From: an uncultured Alphaproteobacteria bacterium
GTDB taxonomy: Bacteria; Pseudomonadota; Alphaproteobacteria; HIMB59
Assembly: GCA_902632575.1 (NCBI GenBank)
Contig: CACPCY010000010.1
Span: 1-21,857 of the forward strand
DNA length: 21,857 nt
Direction of reading: 5' to 3'
Under the pieces are notes generated by a model that was given only the letters and a program-made list of their open reading frames with translations, was not told the DNA's origin and did not search any database. A program made the translations under genes and the position numbers. Shown in pieces: positions 15,476 through 21,857 of this stretch. The first letter of the stretch is position 1; the number at the start of each line of letters is the position of its first letter.

Positions 15476-16915
15476 TTATACGGATCCAGAATTAATGTAG
15501 GAAGTCTTTACTTGGGAGTAAAATTCCCTTGCATACGTGCCTTGTTCACGAGGCCCAAAACTTGAGGCTTTTCTCCCTCCAAAAGGAACATGGTAATCTA
15601 GGCCTGCTGTGGGTAAATTAATAGTTGATACACCAGTCTTTATATTTTGTTTGAAATGCTCGGCTTTAGCTAATGATTGTGTAATAATACCACTTGAAAG
15701 TCCAAATTCAGTGTCGTTCGCAATTTCTAAAGCATGATCTAAATTTTTTGCAGGTATAACACAGGCTATAGGGCCAAACATTTCCTCTTGGTTTATTCGT
15801 GACTTATTATCCCCATCAACGAACAAAGTAGGCTGCAAATAATAACCAGGAGTTCTCATTTTCATTGGATTACCTCCATACGCAAGTTTTGCCTCACCTT
15901 TTCCAATTTCAATATAACTGAGATTAGACTCGTATTGAGACTCATTTGAAGCAGGCCCCATTTGTGTCCCTTCATCTAAAGCGTGACCTACCTTTAAGTT
16001 TTTAATATTTTCAACTAAGCCCTCAACGAATTTTGCATAAATTTCTTCATGAACAATTAACCTGGACGATGCAGTACATTTTTGTCCAGTTCCACCGTAA
16101 GCCCCATTAGCTGCGCATGCTATGGCAGTATTTAAATTAGCGTCTTCCATTACTACTAGTGGATTTTTTGATCCCATTTCCATTTGCATCTTTTTTAACA
16201 AAGGAGATGAGTTTTGATAAAGTTTTTTACCTACTTCAACTGAGCCAGTAAAAGTAATTGCAACAATATCAGGATGAGAGGCAATTTTGTTTCCAATATT
16301 ACTACCTGAACCTAAAACTAAATTAAATAAGCCAGACGGAATACCTTGTTTTGATATAATTTCTGTAAGCGCTATTGCACTTGCTGGGGTAAGAGAAGCT
16401 GGCTTGAGTATAACTGCATTTCCACACATCATTGCTGGGGCTGCTTTCCAGGCAGGTATAGCTATTGGAAAATTCCATGGTGATATAATTCCAACAACAC
16501 CTAACGGTTCTCTTGAGATTTCAACCTGAAAACCTGGTCTGGTTGAGGGTATTTTTTCTCCATATAATCGTAAGCACTCTGAACCATAATATTGAAATTG
16601 TTGGCCAGCCCTTGTAACCTCGCCTATGCCTTCAGCTAAAGGCTTACCTTCTTCACGAGATAATAATTCTCCCAATTCCTTGGATCTTTGTATTAATTCG
16701 TCACCAATTTTAATTAAGATTTGTGACTTTTTTTCAATACCAACTTCTCCCCATTCTTTTTGTGCAATAACAGCTGAACTAACAGCTTGCTCAAACTGAT
16801 CATCAGTGACTGACGTGTACTCAGATATGATGTCACCTGTATCAGAAGGGTTTATATTTTTGATTGAACCAGTGCCCTCGACCCAGCGGCCAGCAATAAA
16901 GTTCGACTCTTTCAT
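15476..16915 (-). CDS. NAD(P)-dependent aldehyde dehydrogenase, 2-oxoglutarate-semialdehyde-dehydrogenase-like
   Basis: This complete 479-residue aldehyde dehydrogenase has catalytic Cys280 (GTGQKCTASSR), general base Glu246 (QMEMGSK), Asn148 (PWNFP) and the FTGS turn of the cofactor site (222-225). The C-terminal VPFGGRKASSFGPREQGTYAREFY block recalls the YcbD/2-oxoglutarate semialdehyde dehydrogenase branch more than betaine-aldehyde dehydrogenases. Such enzymes finish hydroxyproline, aldarate and similar pathways by oxidising a semialdehyde to a dicarboxylate. It starts three bases after proV and is followed 7 bases later by the M19-like gene. This places it in a transport-plus-catabolism operon, so its substrate is probably a semialdehyde made from the imported compound. 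Specificity within the superfamily is uncertain. Confidence 0.9.
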   Translation of the reverse strand: MKESNFIAGRWVEGTGSIKNINPSDTGDIISEYTSVTDDQFEQAVSSAVIAQKEWGEVGIEKKSQILIKIGDELIQRSKELGELLSREEGKPLAEGIGEVTRAGQQFQYYGSECLRLYGEKIPSTRPGFQVEISREPLGVVGIISPWNFPIAIPAWKAAPAMMCGNAVILKPASLTPASAIALTEIISKQGIPSGLFNLVLGSGSNIGNKIASHPDIVAITFTGSVEVGKKLYQNSSPLLKKMQMEMGSKNPLVVMEDANLNTAIACAANGAYGGTGQKCTASSRLIVHEEIYAKFVEGLVENIKNLKVGHALDEGTQMGPASNESQYESNLSYIEIGKGEAKLAYGGNPMKMRTPGYYLQPTLFVDGDNKSRINQEEMFGPIACVIPAKNLDHALEIANDTEFGLSSGIITQSLAKAEHFKQNIKTGVSTINLPTAGLDYHVPFGGRKASSFGPREQGTYAREFYSQVKTSYINSGSV

Positions 16916-16918
16916 AAA

Positions 16919-17941
16919 TTATCTTTTTAGGATCTCAGAAAGTTTTTTAGTGGACAAGTACCCAACATTATTTTTATCTTTGTCTTGAATAACTAAATTA
17001 TCCGGCTTTTCTGAGATTACTTTGTCAATGAAACGATCAATAAATTCATCTTGATTAATTGGCATAGCATTTGATAAGTCCTGACCATTTATTTTATCCA
17101 TAATATGCTTAGCTTTAATCACTCTTGCTCTATTTACATCTTCAACAAAATCACTCACATATTTTGTTTTAGGATTTAGCAAAATTTCTGCAGGTATGCC
17201 CTCTTGATCCATTATGCCATCTTTTAATATTGCAATACGATCTCCTATTTTCAAAGCTTCGTCTAAGTCATGTGTAATAAACACCACAGTTTTATGAAGT
17301 TCGTCTTGAAGTTCTAAGAGAATGTCTTGCATGTCTTTTCTTATTAATGGATCTAAGGCACTGAAAGCTTCATCCATTAGTAAAATCTCGCCATCATTAG
17401 TTAATGCTCTAGCAAGACCAACACGTTGTTGCATACCTCCAGATAAATGTTGTGGGTATTTTTCCTCATATCCAGATAACCCCACACGATCAATCCATCT
17501 TCGAGCTCTAGTATCCGCTTCTTTTTCATCTATATTTTGGATATGAAGACCAAACAGCGTATTTTGTAATACTGTCTTGTGAGGTAACAATGCAAAGCGT
17601 TGAAAAACCATTGCAGTTTTTGTTCTCCTGAAATTTCTTAAAGTTTCATCATTCATTTTTAAAACTTCATCACCATCAACAACTACACTACCGTCTGTTG
17701 GCTCAATTAATCTATTTATATGTCTTATTAATGTGGATTTACCTGATCCAGAAAGACCCATTACTACTTGAATTGACTTTTCTTTAATATCCAAGTTGAT
17801 ATCCTTTAAACCTAAAACATGATTGTACTTTTCTAAAAGTTCGTCTTTGTTAACACCTTCTTTTACTTGTTCCAGAGCAGATTTTGGGTTTTTACCAAAT
17901 ATCTTGTATAAGCCTTTAATTTGAATTTTTGTTTCTGACAT
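16919..17941 (-). CDS. proV: Glycine betaine/proline-type ABC transporter ATPase
   Basis: This 340-residue ProV-type ATPase energises quaternary-amine import. It shows Walker A GLSGSGKST (62-70), Q-loop Q114, signature LSGGMQQR (166-173), Walker B ILLMDE (186-191) and H224 of the switch. The N-terminal extension with FGKNPKSALEQVKEG is typical of ProV. The C-terminal 80 residues form only a short CBS-like region, so the protein is smaller than E. coli ProV (400 residues) and osmotic gating by tandem CBS domains may be reduced. It is the only ABC ATPase in the window, although two proX-proW pairs follow about 5 kb downstream. It leads the operon with the aldehyde dehydrogenase. The leader has the shared 31-base element, plus an AGGAGG 49 bases before the ATG with no usable start codon next to it. 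Confidence 0.94.
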   Translation of the reverse strand: MSETKIQIKGLYKIFGKNPKSALEQVKEGVNKDELLEKYNHVLGLKDINLDIKEKSIQVVMGLSGSGKSTLIRHINRLIEPTDGSVVVDGDEVLKMNDETLRNFRRTKTAMVFQRFALLPHKTVLQNTLFGLHIQNIDEKEADTRARRWIDRVGLSGYEEKYPQHLSGGMQQRVGLARALTNDGEILLMDEAFSALDPLIRKDMQDILLELQDELHKTVVFITHDLDEALKIGDRIAILKDGIMDQEGIPAEILLNPKTKYVSDFVEDVNRARVIKAKHIMDKINGQDLSNAMPINQDEFIDRFIDKVISEKPDNLVIQDKDKNNVGYLSTKKLSEILKR

Positions 17942-18011
17942 ATTTTAAATGAGAAATTTAAAGAATTAATTTTAAATATTAAAGTTTTATCCTCCTGGAA
18001 ATATAGCATTT

Positions 18012-18042
18012 AAACATTTGAGGACTGATCATGCAAATTAAA
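18012..18042 (-). promoter_or_regulatory. Shared leader element upstream of proV (copy 2 of 2)
   Basis: On the minus strand this is TTTAATTTGCATGAT, eight unconserved bases, AAATGTTT, ending 70 bases before the proV start. The 15-base first half and the 8-base second half are identical to the copy upstream of proX. A TTGCAT with TTAAAT 17 bases downstream could be the promoter. The element lies in the 188-base gap between proV and the divergent LDH2-family gene, so it could act on both. Confidence 0.6.
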
Positions 18043-18129
18043 TTTAATGCAATAAAATGCCATTTTAATAAGTTGTCTTATTACCCTATTTTCCCTTGAA
18101 ACAAATGTAAAAAGTTATCTAATCTATTA

Positions 18130-19119
18130 GTGCCTTATCTTAATCAATCTCAAGCAATTAAACTTGCTCGTGAAAAGCTAATTAAATCTGGTTGTTCTGA
18201 GCAAAATTCATTAGGTATTGTCGATGGAATACTTGATGCAGAATTTAATGGTATTAAAAGTCATGGCTTTCACTACTTACCCATATATTGTAACCATCTA
18301 AAAATAGGTAAAATTAAAGGTGATGCTTCACCAACTTTTGAAAAAATCTCAAGATCATCGATCAAAGTAGACGCTGATAATGGTTTTGCCCACACAGCCA
18401 TAAACATAGCACTCAATTCTTTATGCGAGATGAGTTTAAATGAGGGTATTTCTTGCATGTCTGTATTCAATTCATACAATTGTGGTGTTCTTGGTTTCCA
18501 TACTAAAAGAATAGCTGAAAAAAATTTAATAGGTTTGGGTTTCACAAACGCTCCAGCTTCTATTGCCCCTGTTGGTGGCATTAAACCAGTAATAGGAACA
18601 AACCCTTTTTCATTAGCAACTTACTTAAATGGTAAAGCATCTATAATTATTGACCAATCTGCCAGTGTTGTTGCGAAAAGTGAAATTTCTGTTAAAGCGA
18701 AAACTAATCAACCGATACCTAAGGGGTGGGCTTTTAATAAAGAGGGTAAGGTTACCACAAATGCACAAGAAGCACTAAAAGGTACAATGGCCCCAAGTGG
18801 TGGCTATAAAGGTTTTGGGATAGGTTTATTAGTTGAAATATTAACTGCTTGCGTTGCTGGAGGAAGTTTAGGTACCAAAGCTTCATCTTTCGCAGGGGAG
18901 GATGGCGGCCCTCCATCGACAGGGCAATTTTTTATAGCAATTAATCCGAAAAAATTTAATCGAAATTTTGAGCTCCACTTAACAGAACTTGTAGACTCAA
19001 TAATATCTCAAGAAGGTGCACGACTACCAGGCTCAAAAAGGCTAGGAGCATTTAATCATAGTATAAATAAAGATATATTGATATCTGATGAGCTCATGAG
19101 TCGAATAGATTTAATATAA
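18130..19119 (+). CDS. LDH2/MDH2-family NAD(P)H-dependent oxidoreductase
   Basis: This 329-residue member of the malate/L-lactate dehydrogenase (LDH2) family, unrelated to classical Rossmann LDHs, has the N-terminal signature AEFNGIKSHGFHYLPIYC with the conserved His. It also has NSYNCGVLGFHTKRIAEKNLIGLGFTNAPASIAPVGG and GTNPFSLA, and the C-terminal GYKGFGIGLLVEILTA block. The family includes Delta1-pyrroline/piperideine-2-carboxylate reductases, (R)-sulfolactate dehydrogenase and ureidoglycolate dehydrogenase. The NCGVLG and NAPASIAPVGG wording reminds me most of the cyclic-imine reductases and sulfolactate dehydrogenases. The start is GTG, since a stop lies 11 codons upstream with no ATG between. 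No clear ribosome binding site is seen. It is divergent from the proV operon, sharing its regulatory gap, so it may act in the same pathway. Confidence 0.85.
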   Translation: MPYLNQSQAIKLAREKLIKSGCSEQNSLGIVDGILDAEFNGIKSHGFHYLPIYCNHLKIGKIKGDASPTFEKISRSSIKVDADNGFAHTAINIALNSLCEMSLNEGISCMSVFNSYNCGVLGFHTKRIAEKNLIGLGFTNAPASIAPVGGIKPVIGTNPFSLATYLNGKASIIIDQSASVVAKSEISVKAKTNQPIPKGWAFNKEGKVTTNAQEALKGTMAPSGGYKGFGIGLLVEILTACVAGGSLGTKASSFAGEDGGPPSTGQFFIAINPKKFNRNFELHLTELVDSIISQEGARLPGSKRLGAFNHSINKDILISDELMSRIDLI

Positions 19120-19126
19120 ATTTTAA

Positions 19127-19711
19127 TTATTTTTTTGTTACAGCATATGGTGCAAAAGTATTATCTGTTTTTTTGGATTTAGATTGAATATTTTTGGCAG
19201 GTATACCAACCATTATTCCCCCTTTTGGGACATCTTTAGTTACAACAGCATTAGATCCAATTCGAGCACAACTTTTTATAATTATTGGTCCTAATATCTG
19301 TGCCCCAGAGCCAACAATCACATCGTCTTCAAGAGTAGGATGGCGCTTCACACCAACTTGTTCTGATGATTTAACAGCAGGCATGATACCTCCCAATGTG
19401 ACACCATGATAAATAGTTACATTATCTCCAATCTCGGCAGTTTCTCCGATTACAACTCCCATTCCATGATCAATAAAAAAATTTTTTCCTATTTTAGCGG
19501 CAGGATGAATTTCAATGCCAGTTAAAAATCTTGATAATTGAGAGATCATTCTTCCTAATAATTTCAGATTTAGTGACCATATAAAATTTGCTATACGATG
19601 GAAGAAAACAGCTTTTACACCAGGATAGGTTAATATCACAAGTAACAATGAAGTTGCAGCAGGGTCTCTTGCCTTTACTGACTCAAAATACTTCATTAAA
19701 TTTTCAAACAT
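19127..19711 (-). CDS. cysE: Serine O-acetyltransferase
   Basis: This 194-residue serine acetyltransferase of the short, EpsC-like form makes O-acetylserine from serine and acetyl-CoA, the first step to cysteine. A short N-terminal helical part (1-65) is followed by a left-handed beta-helix of hexapeptide repeats from about residue 66: [62 protein letters not shown] and [14 protein letters not shown]. His82 is the likely catalytic base. I choose the ATG at 19711 over a TTG one codon upstream. A GATAAG-A-CTTATC inverted repeat sits just before the start. It converges with the LDH2-family gene with only 7 bases between stops and no visible terminator. Confidence 0.92.
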   Translation of the reverse strand: MFENLMKYFESVKARDPAATSLLLVILTYPGVKAVFFHRIANFIWSLNLKLLGRMISQLSRFLTGIEIHPAAKIGKNFFIDHGMGVVIGETAEIGDNVTIYHGVTLGGIMPAVKSSEQVGVKRHPTLEDDVIVGSGAQILGPIIIKSCARIGSNAVVTKDVPKGGIMVGIPAKNIQSKSKKTDNTFAPYAVTKK

Positions 19712-19720
19712 CAATATACA

Positions 19721-19733
19721 GATAAGACTTATC
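19721..19733. promoter_or_regulatory. Inverted repeat just upstream of cysE
   Basis: A perfect GATAAG-A-CTTATC inverted repeat lies 10 bases before the cysE start, where a ribosome binding site would be expected. It might be a repressor operator. The single-base centre rules out a full hairpin. Such a repeat can also arise by chance in A/T-rich DNA. Confidence 0.25.
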
Positions 19734-19801
19734 CACCTAAGATCAAGCTTTTATTGAATAATTATGTAAATGATTGAAATTAATTGTTAGATTAATAGTG
19801 G

Positions 19802-20230
19802 ATGTTCACAATTGAAAAACCTAAAGAAATCCACATAAACAGTTGGAAAGAAATAATTAATGAAAGTGCATCATCAAATTCTTTTCAGTATGAAGAAGTA
19901 AATTTCAGCTTATTTTGGACATGCATATTTCGAGATGATTATTTTGCGTTTGCTGCAAAAAACGAGGATAAATTTATGGGAATTGTTGTAGCTAAAATTA
20001 ACGAAACTTATTACGAGAAGAATATAGTATTAGACGTTTTGTATGTTTTACAAGATTTTAGAAAAATTGGTGTTGCTAGAGCATTAATGAACAAAATTGA
20101 AGAAATAGCAAAAGAAAAAAATCTTGATCTGATAATCAAAGGTGTAGAAAAAAGTAATTTACTCGCTCAGAAACTTTTTAAAAATTATGCTGTTGTCAAC
20201 AGAACAAGATACTTAAAAAAGCATAATTGA
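19802..20230 (+). CDS. GNAT-family N-acetyltransferase
   Basis: This 142-residue GNAT acetyltransferase has a central strand VLDVLYVLQDFRKIGVARALMNKIEEIAKEKN (about 79-110) that carries the acetyl-CoA pyrophosphate loop, here as Arg-Lys-x-Gly-Val-Ala in place of the canonical Q/R-x-x-G-x-G/A. The downstream GVEKSNLLAQKLFKNYAVVNRTRYLKK is the usual C-terminal helix and strand. The start is the ATG at 19802, with no obvious ribosome binding site. It is divergent from cysE across a 90-base gap. The acceptor (amine, amino acid or protein) cannot be told from sequence. Confidence 0.8.
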   Translation: MFTIEKPKEIHINSWKEIINESASSNSFQYEEVNFSLFWTCIFRDDYFAFAAKNEDKFMGIVVAKINETYYEKNIVLDVLYVLQDFRKIGVARALMNKIEEIAKEKNLDLIIKGVEKSNLLAQKLFKNYAVVNRTRYLKKHN

Positions 20231-20261
20231 TTTTAATAAATAATTATTATATTTAAATATC

Positions 20262-20402
20262 ATGGTAGATCCGAATAAAAATGGTGAAAACTACGATAAA
20301 AACAATAGATGGGTATGGATTATCATTGTTTTAATTACTCTGAGCTCTGTCTATGTGATGTCTAAAATATTTATTCAGACACCTTGGCAGTATCTGTCGT
20401 AG
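20262..20402 (+). CDS. Possible small single-helix membrane protein, 46 residues
   Basis: A short frame begins 31 bases after the acetyltransferase stop and runs for 46 codons to a TAG. It has a polar, Asn/Lys-rich N terminus (MVDPNKNGENYDKNNR), one membrane helix (WVWIIIVLITLSSVYVMSKIF) and a short aromatic tail ending QTPWQYLS. The polar-to-hydrophobic layout is what a real small bitopic membrane protein looks like. Its last 32 bases overlap the 3' end of the convergent SbmA-like gene. No ribosome binding site is evident, and I know no homologue. Confidence 0.4.
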   Translation: MVDPNKNGENYDKNNRWVWIIIVLITLSSVYVMSKIFIQTPWQYLS

Positions 20403-21366
20403 ACTTAAGTTTTCTCTCAAATTCTCTTAGTCTTTTGTAAACACTTGCAAGCTCAATAATTGTTGGCCATGATTTTAACAAGTACTGCATTGATCCCTCA
20501 ACCCTGCCAAAAGCACGAATAATTTGTTGCATAACACCAAGGGTAATAATACCTGCAACAATTGCAGGAGCTAAAAATACATAAGCACTTAAAACATTAG
20601 CCTGCAAATAAGCAATTCTTCCAATATTAAAATACAAGTACCGAATATATGAGAGAAAATGAATTTTTCTTACATCGTCAAATAATTCTTCTATTGTTTT
20701 TGGACGAATAGTTTCGTCATCTTCGGCAATAACTAAAACTTTTCTGTAAGCTGCCTCTTGTTTTTGTAAATCATACTCTACACCAACAAGTCTGAGAATA
20801 ATTCCAAGGAGTATTAAAAAAACTGTTCCACCAACTGACCAAATTAATGCACCAACAACTAAACCATACTCCCAATCGCCAAAAAAGAATATTGGAATAC
20901 CAGCGCTAAGTCCTAATAAGATTGGAAGGAATTGAACAATTATCATCACCGACTCAATTAAGCTTGTTCCAAGACCTTCCATAATTCTACCAAACTTAAT
21001 AGTGTCCTCTTGAACTCTTTGAGCAGCACCTTCGATTGTGCGGGCATAGTTATAAACACTATGATACCACTCGACCATAGCAGTTCTCCATCTAAATAAG
21101 AAATGTGCAGTGAAAAAACTTACCAAAACTGCAATAGCCACATATATGCCTGCAAGTGTTATAAAAGATAGTAAGCCCGCCCAATATTCTTCAATTGTAA
21201 TTGAATTTGGTTCAGCAAGAGCTTTTTGAATCATATCATAGAAAGTACCAAACCACTCATTGATCCTGACATCAATTTCTACTTGCACCCAAAGACTACC
21301 TAATATGGCAGCTGACCCTGCCCATGCCCATAGAAACCATTTTCTTGAGTTAAAAAATCTAAACAT
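20371..21366 (-). CDS. SbmA/BacA-like peptide antibiotic transporter
   Basis: This 331-residue inner-membrane protein of the SbmA/BacA family contains the recognisable blocks FFNSRKWFLWAW, QVEIDVRINEWFGTFYDMIQKAL, FRWRTAMVEWYHS, RTIEGAAQRVQEDTIKFGRIMEGLG, EAAYRKVLVIAEDDE, ITLGVMQQIIRAFGRVEGSMQYLLKSW and IIELASVYKRLREFE. SbmA-type proteins import peptides (proline-rich antimicrobial peptides, microcins) and other cargo using the proton gradient, and have no ATPase domain. The frame could start at a TTG at 21381, but the ATG at 21366 gives the natural N terminus. At 331 residues it is shorter than E. coli SbmA (406), mainly for lack of N- and C-terminal extensions. In a free-living marine bacterium its likely role is peptide or cofactor uptake, which is inference. 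Confidence 0.9.
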   Translation of the reverse strand: MFRFFNSRKWFLWAWAGSAAILGSLWVQVEIDVRINEWFGTFYDMIQKALAEPNSITIEEYWAGLLSFITLAGIYVAIAVLVSFFTAHFLFRWRTAMVEWYHSVYNYARTIEGAAQRVQEDTIKFGRIMEGLGTSLIESVMIIVQFLPILLGLSAGIPIFFFGDWEYGLVVGALIWSVGGTVFLILLGIILRLVGVEYDLQKQEAAYRKVLVIAEDDETIRPKTIEELFDDVRKIHFLSYIRYLYFNIGRIAYLQANVLSAYVFLAPAIVAGIITLGVMQQIIRAFGRVEGSMQYLLKSWPTIIELASVYKRLREFERKLKSTTDTAKVSE

Positions 21367-21469
21367 TTTATTTTGCAACAATAATTGAAAAATTAAAGTT
21401 TTTGAAGACCTAAAAGTGCTTCAATACGCTTAATTTATTTAAACCCTCCTATGCTTATATAATGATTTC

Positions 21470-21857
21470 ATGCCAAGTATTAAAGACATTAAAAAGATTA
21501 AGCTTAATGATGAATATATATTCTTTGGTCCTGAGTCCATAGTAAGTGAAATTGCAGACAGTATGGATATAAAAAACATAGGGGCTGTTCCTATACTGAA
21601 TGAACAAAAAATATTACTTGGAGTTGTTTCAGAAAGAGACATCGTCAGAAAATGTGTCAAAGACGGTAGAGATCCAGATTTGGTCACAGCATCAGATATT
21701 ATGACATCAGAAATTATAACTGTGGACTTGAAAACCTCCTCAGAAATCGCAATAAAAATTATGGGAGAAAATAACATAAGGCACCTACCAGTAGTAGATG
21801 ATCATAATAAATTAATAAATTTTATTTCTCATAGAGACCTTATAAGCTCTGTTAGAG
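21470..21857 (+). CDS. CBS-domain pair protein, N-terminal part (3' end outside window)
   Basis: The frame opens at an ATG and stays open to the window edge (129 codons). It encodes two CBS motifs in tandem: the first ends LLGVVSERDIVRK (about 50-61) and the second runs from ASDIMTSEIITV through IMGENNIRHLPVVDD to the start of an ISHRDL block (about 74-125). Stand-alone CBS-pair proteins bind adenosyl nucleotides and act as energy sensors on partner enzymes or transporters. No other domain is present in the part seen. It is divergent from the SbmA-like gene across about 100 bases. No strong ribosome binding site is visible. Confidence 0.88.
   Translation, partial: MPSIKDIKKIKLNDEYIFFGPESIVSEIADSMDIKNIGAVPILNEQKILLGVVSERDIVRKCVKDGRDPDLVTASDIMTSEIITVDLKTSSEIAIKIMGENNIRHLPVVDDHNKLINFISHRDLISSVR

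Noticed and set aside
21439..21777. 112-codon minus-strand frame opposite the CBS gene
   Set aside because: The plus-strand frame has clear tandem CBS motifs; the minus frame is its antisense shadow.

Overview
The window reads as chromosome from a marine, AT-rich, streamlined alphaproteobacterium of the SAR11/HIMB59/AEGEAN-169 kind. This is inferred from the strong AT bias, very short intergenic gaps, a full-length DmdA of the Pelagibacter type, ProXWV-type osmolyte transporters and a short SbmA/BacA-like transporter. The exact lineage cannot be fixed from the sequence alone. I saw no rRNA, tRNA, CRISPR array, insertion sequence or phage gene.

Layout. At the left edge the plus strand carries the 3' end of a P-II gene (glnK) followed 9 bases later by amtB, ending in a clear hairpin terminator. 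From about 17.9 kb down to 1.5 kb every gene lies on the minus strand. In transcription order these are proV, an aldehyde dehydrogenase, an atypical M19 'dipeptidase', an unrecognised 551-residue protein, a DUF3726-like protein, proX, proW, a second proX, a second proW, a YeiH-type transporter, dmdA, an MFS transporter, a RidA protein, a gamma-butyrobetaine-hydroxylase-like oxygenase (TmpA-like), an HD-domain oxygenase (TmpB-like) and a glutathione peroxidase. Right of 18 kb lie an LDH2-family dehydrogenase (+), cysE (-), a GNAT acetyltransferase (+), a possible 46-residue membrane protein (+), an SbmA/BacA-like transporter (-) and a truncated CBS-pair protein (+).

How the genes fit together. 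The minus-strand block looks like an island for taking up and breaking down marine onium compounds (methylated N and S zwitterions). Two tandem substrate-binding-protein/permease pairs seem to share one ATPase, which sits 5 kb upstream at the head of a different, translationally coupled catabolic operon. DmdA would start DMSP demethylation. The TmpA/TmpB-like pair would convert 2-(trimethylammonio)ethylphosphonate to glycine betaine and phosphate. The YeiH-type carrier could vent sulfur oxyanions.

The proV-aldehyde dehydrogenase-M19-unknown-DUF3726 operon, with the divergent LDH2 oxidoreductase, looks like an uncharacterised pathway for a further small betaine. Its M19 protein lacks several canonical metal ligands and its 551-residue protein belongs to no family I can name.

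Regulation is visible in three places: a split 31-base element shared by the proV and upstream proX leaders, 10-bp hairpins after each proX, and start/stop overlaps inside the proV operon. No gene-free stretch exceeds 300 bases; the longest (about 240 bases, upstream of proX at 12 kb) carries one copy of the shared element.
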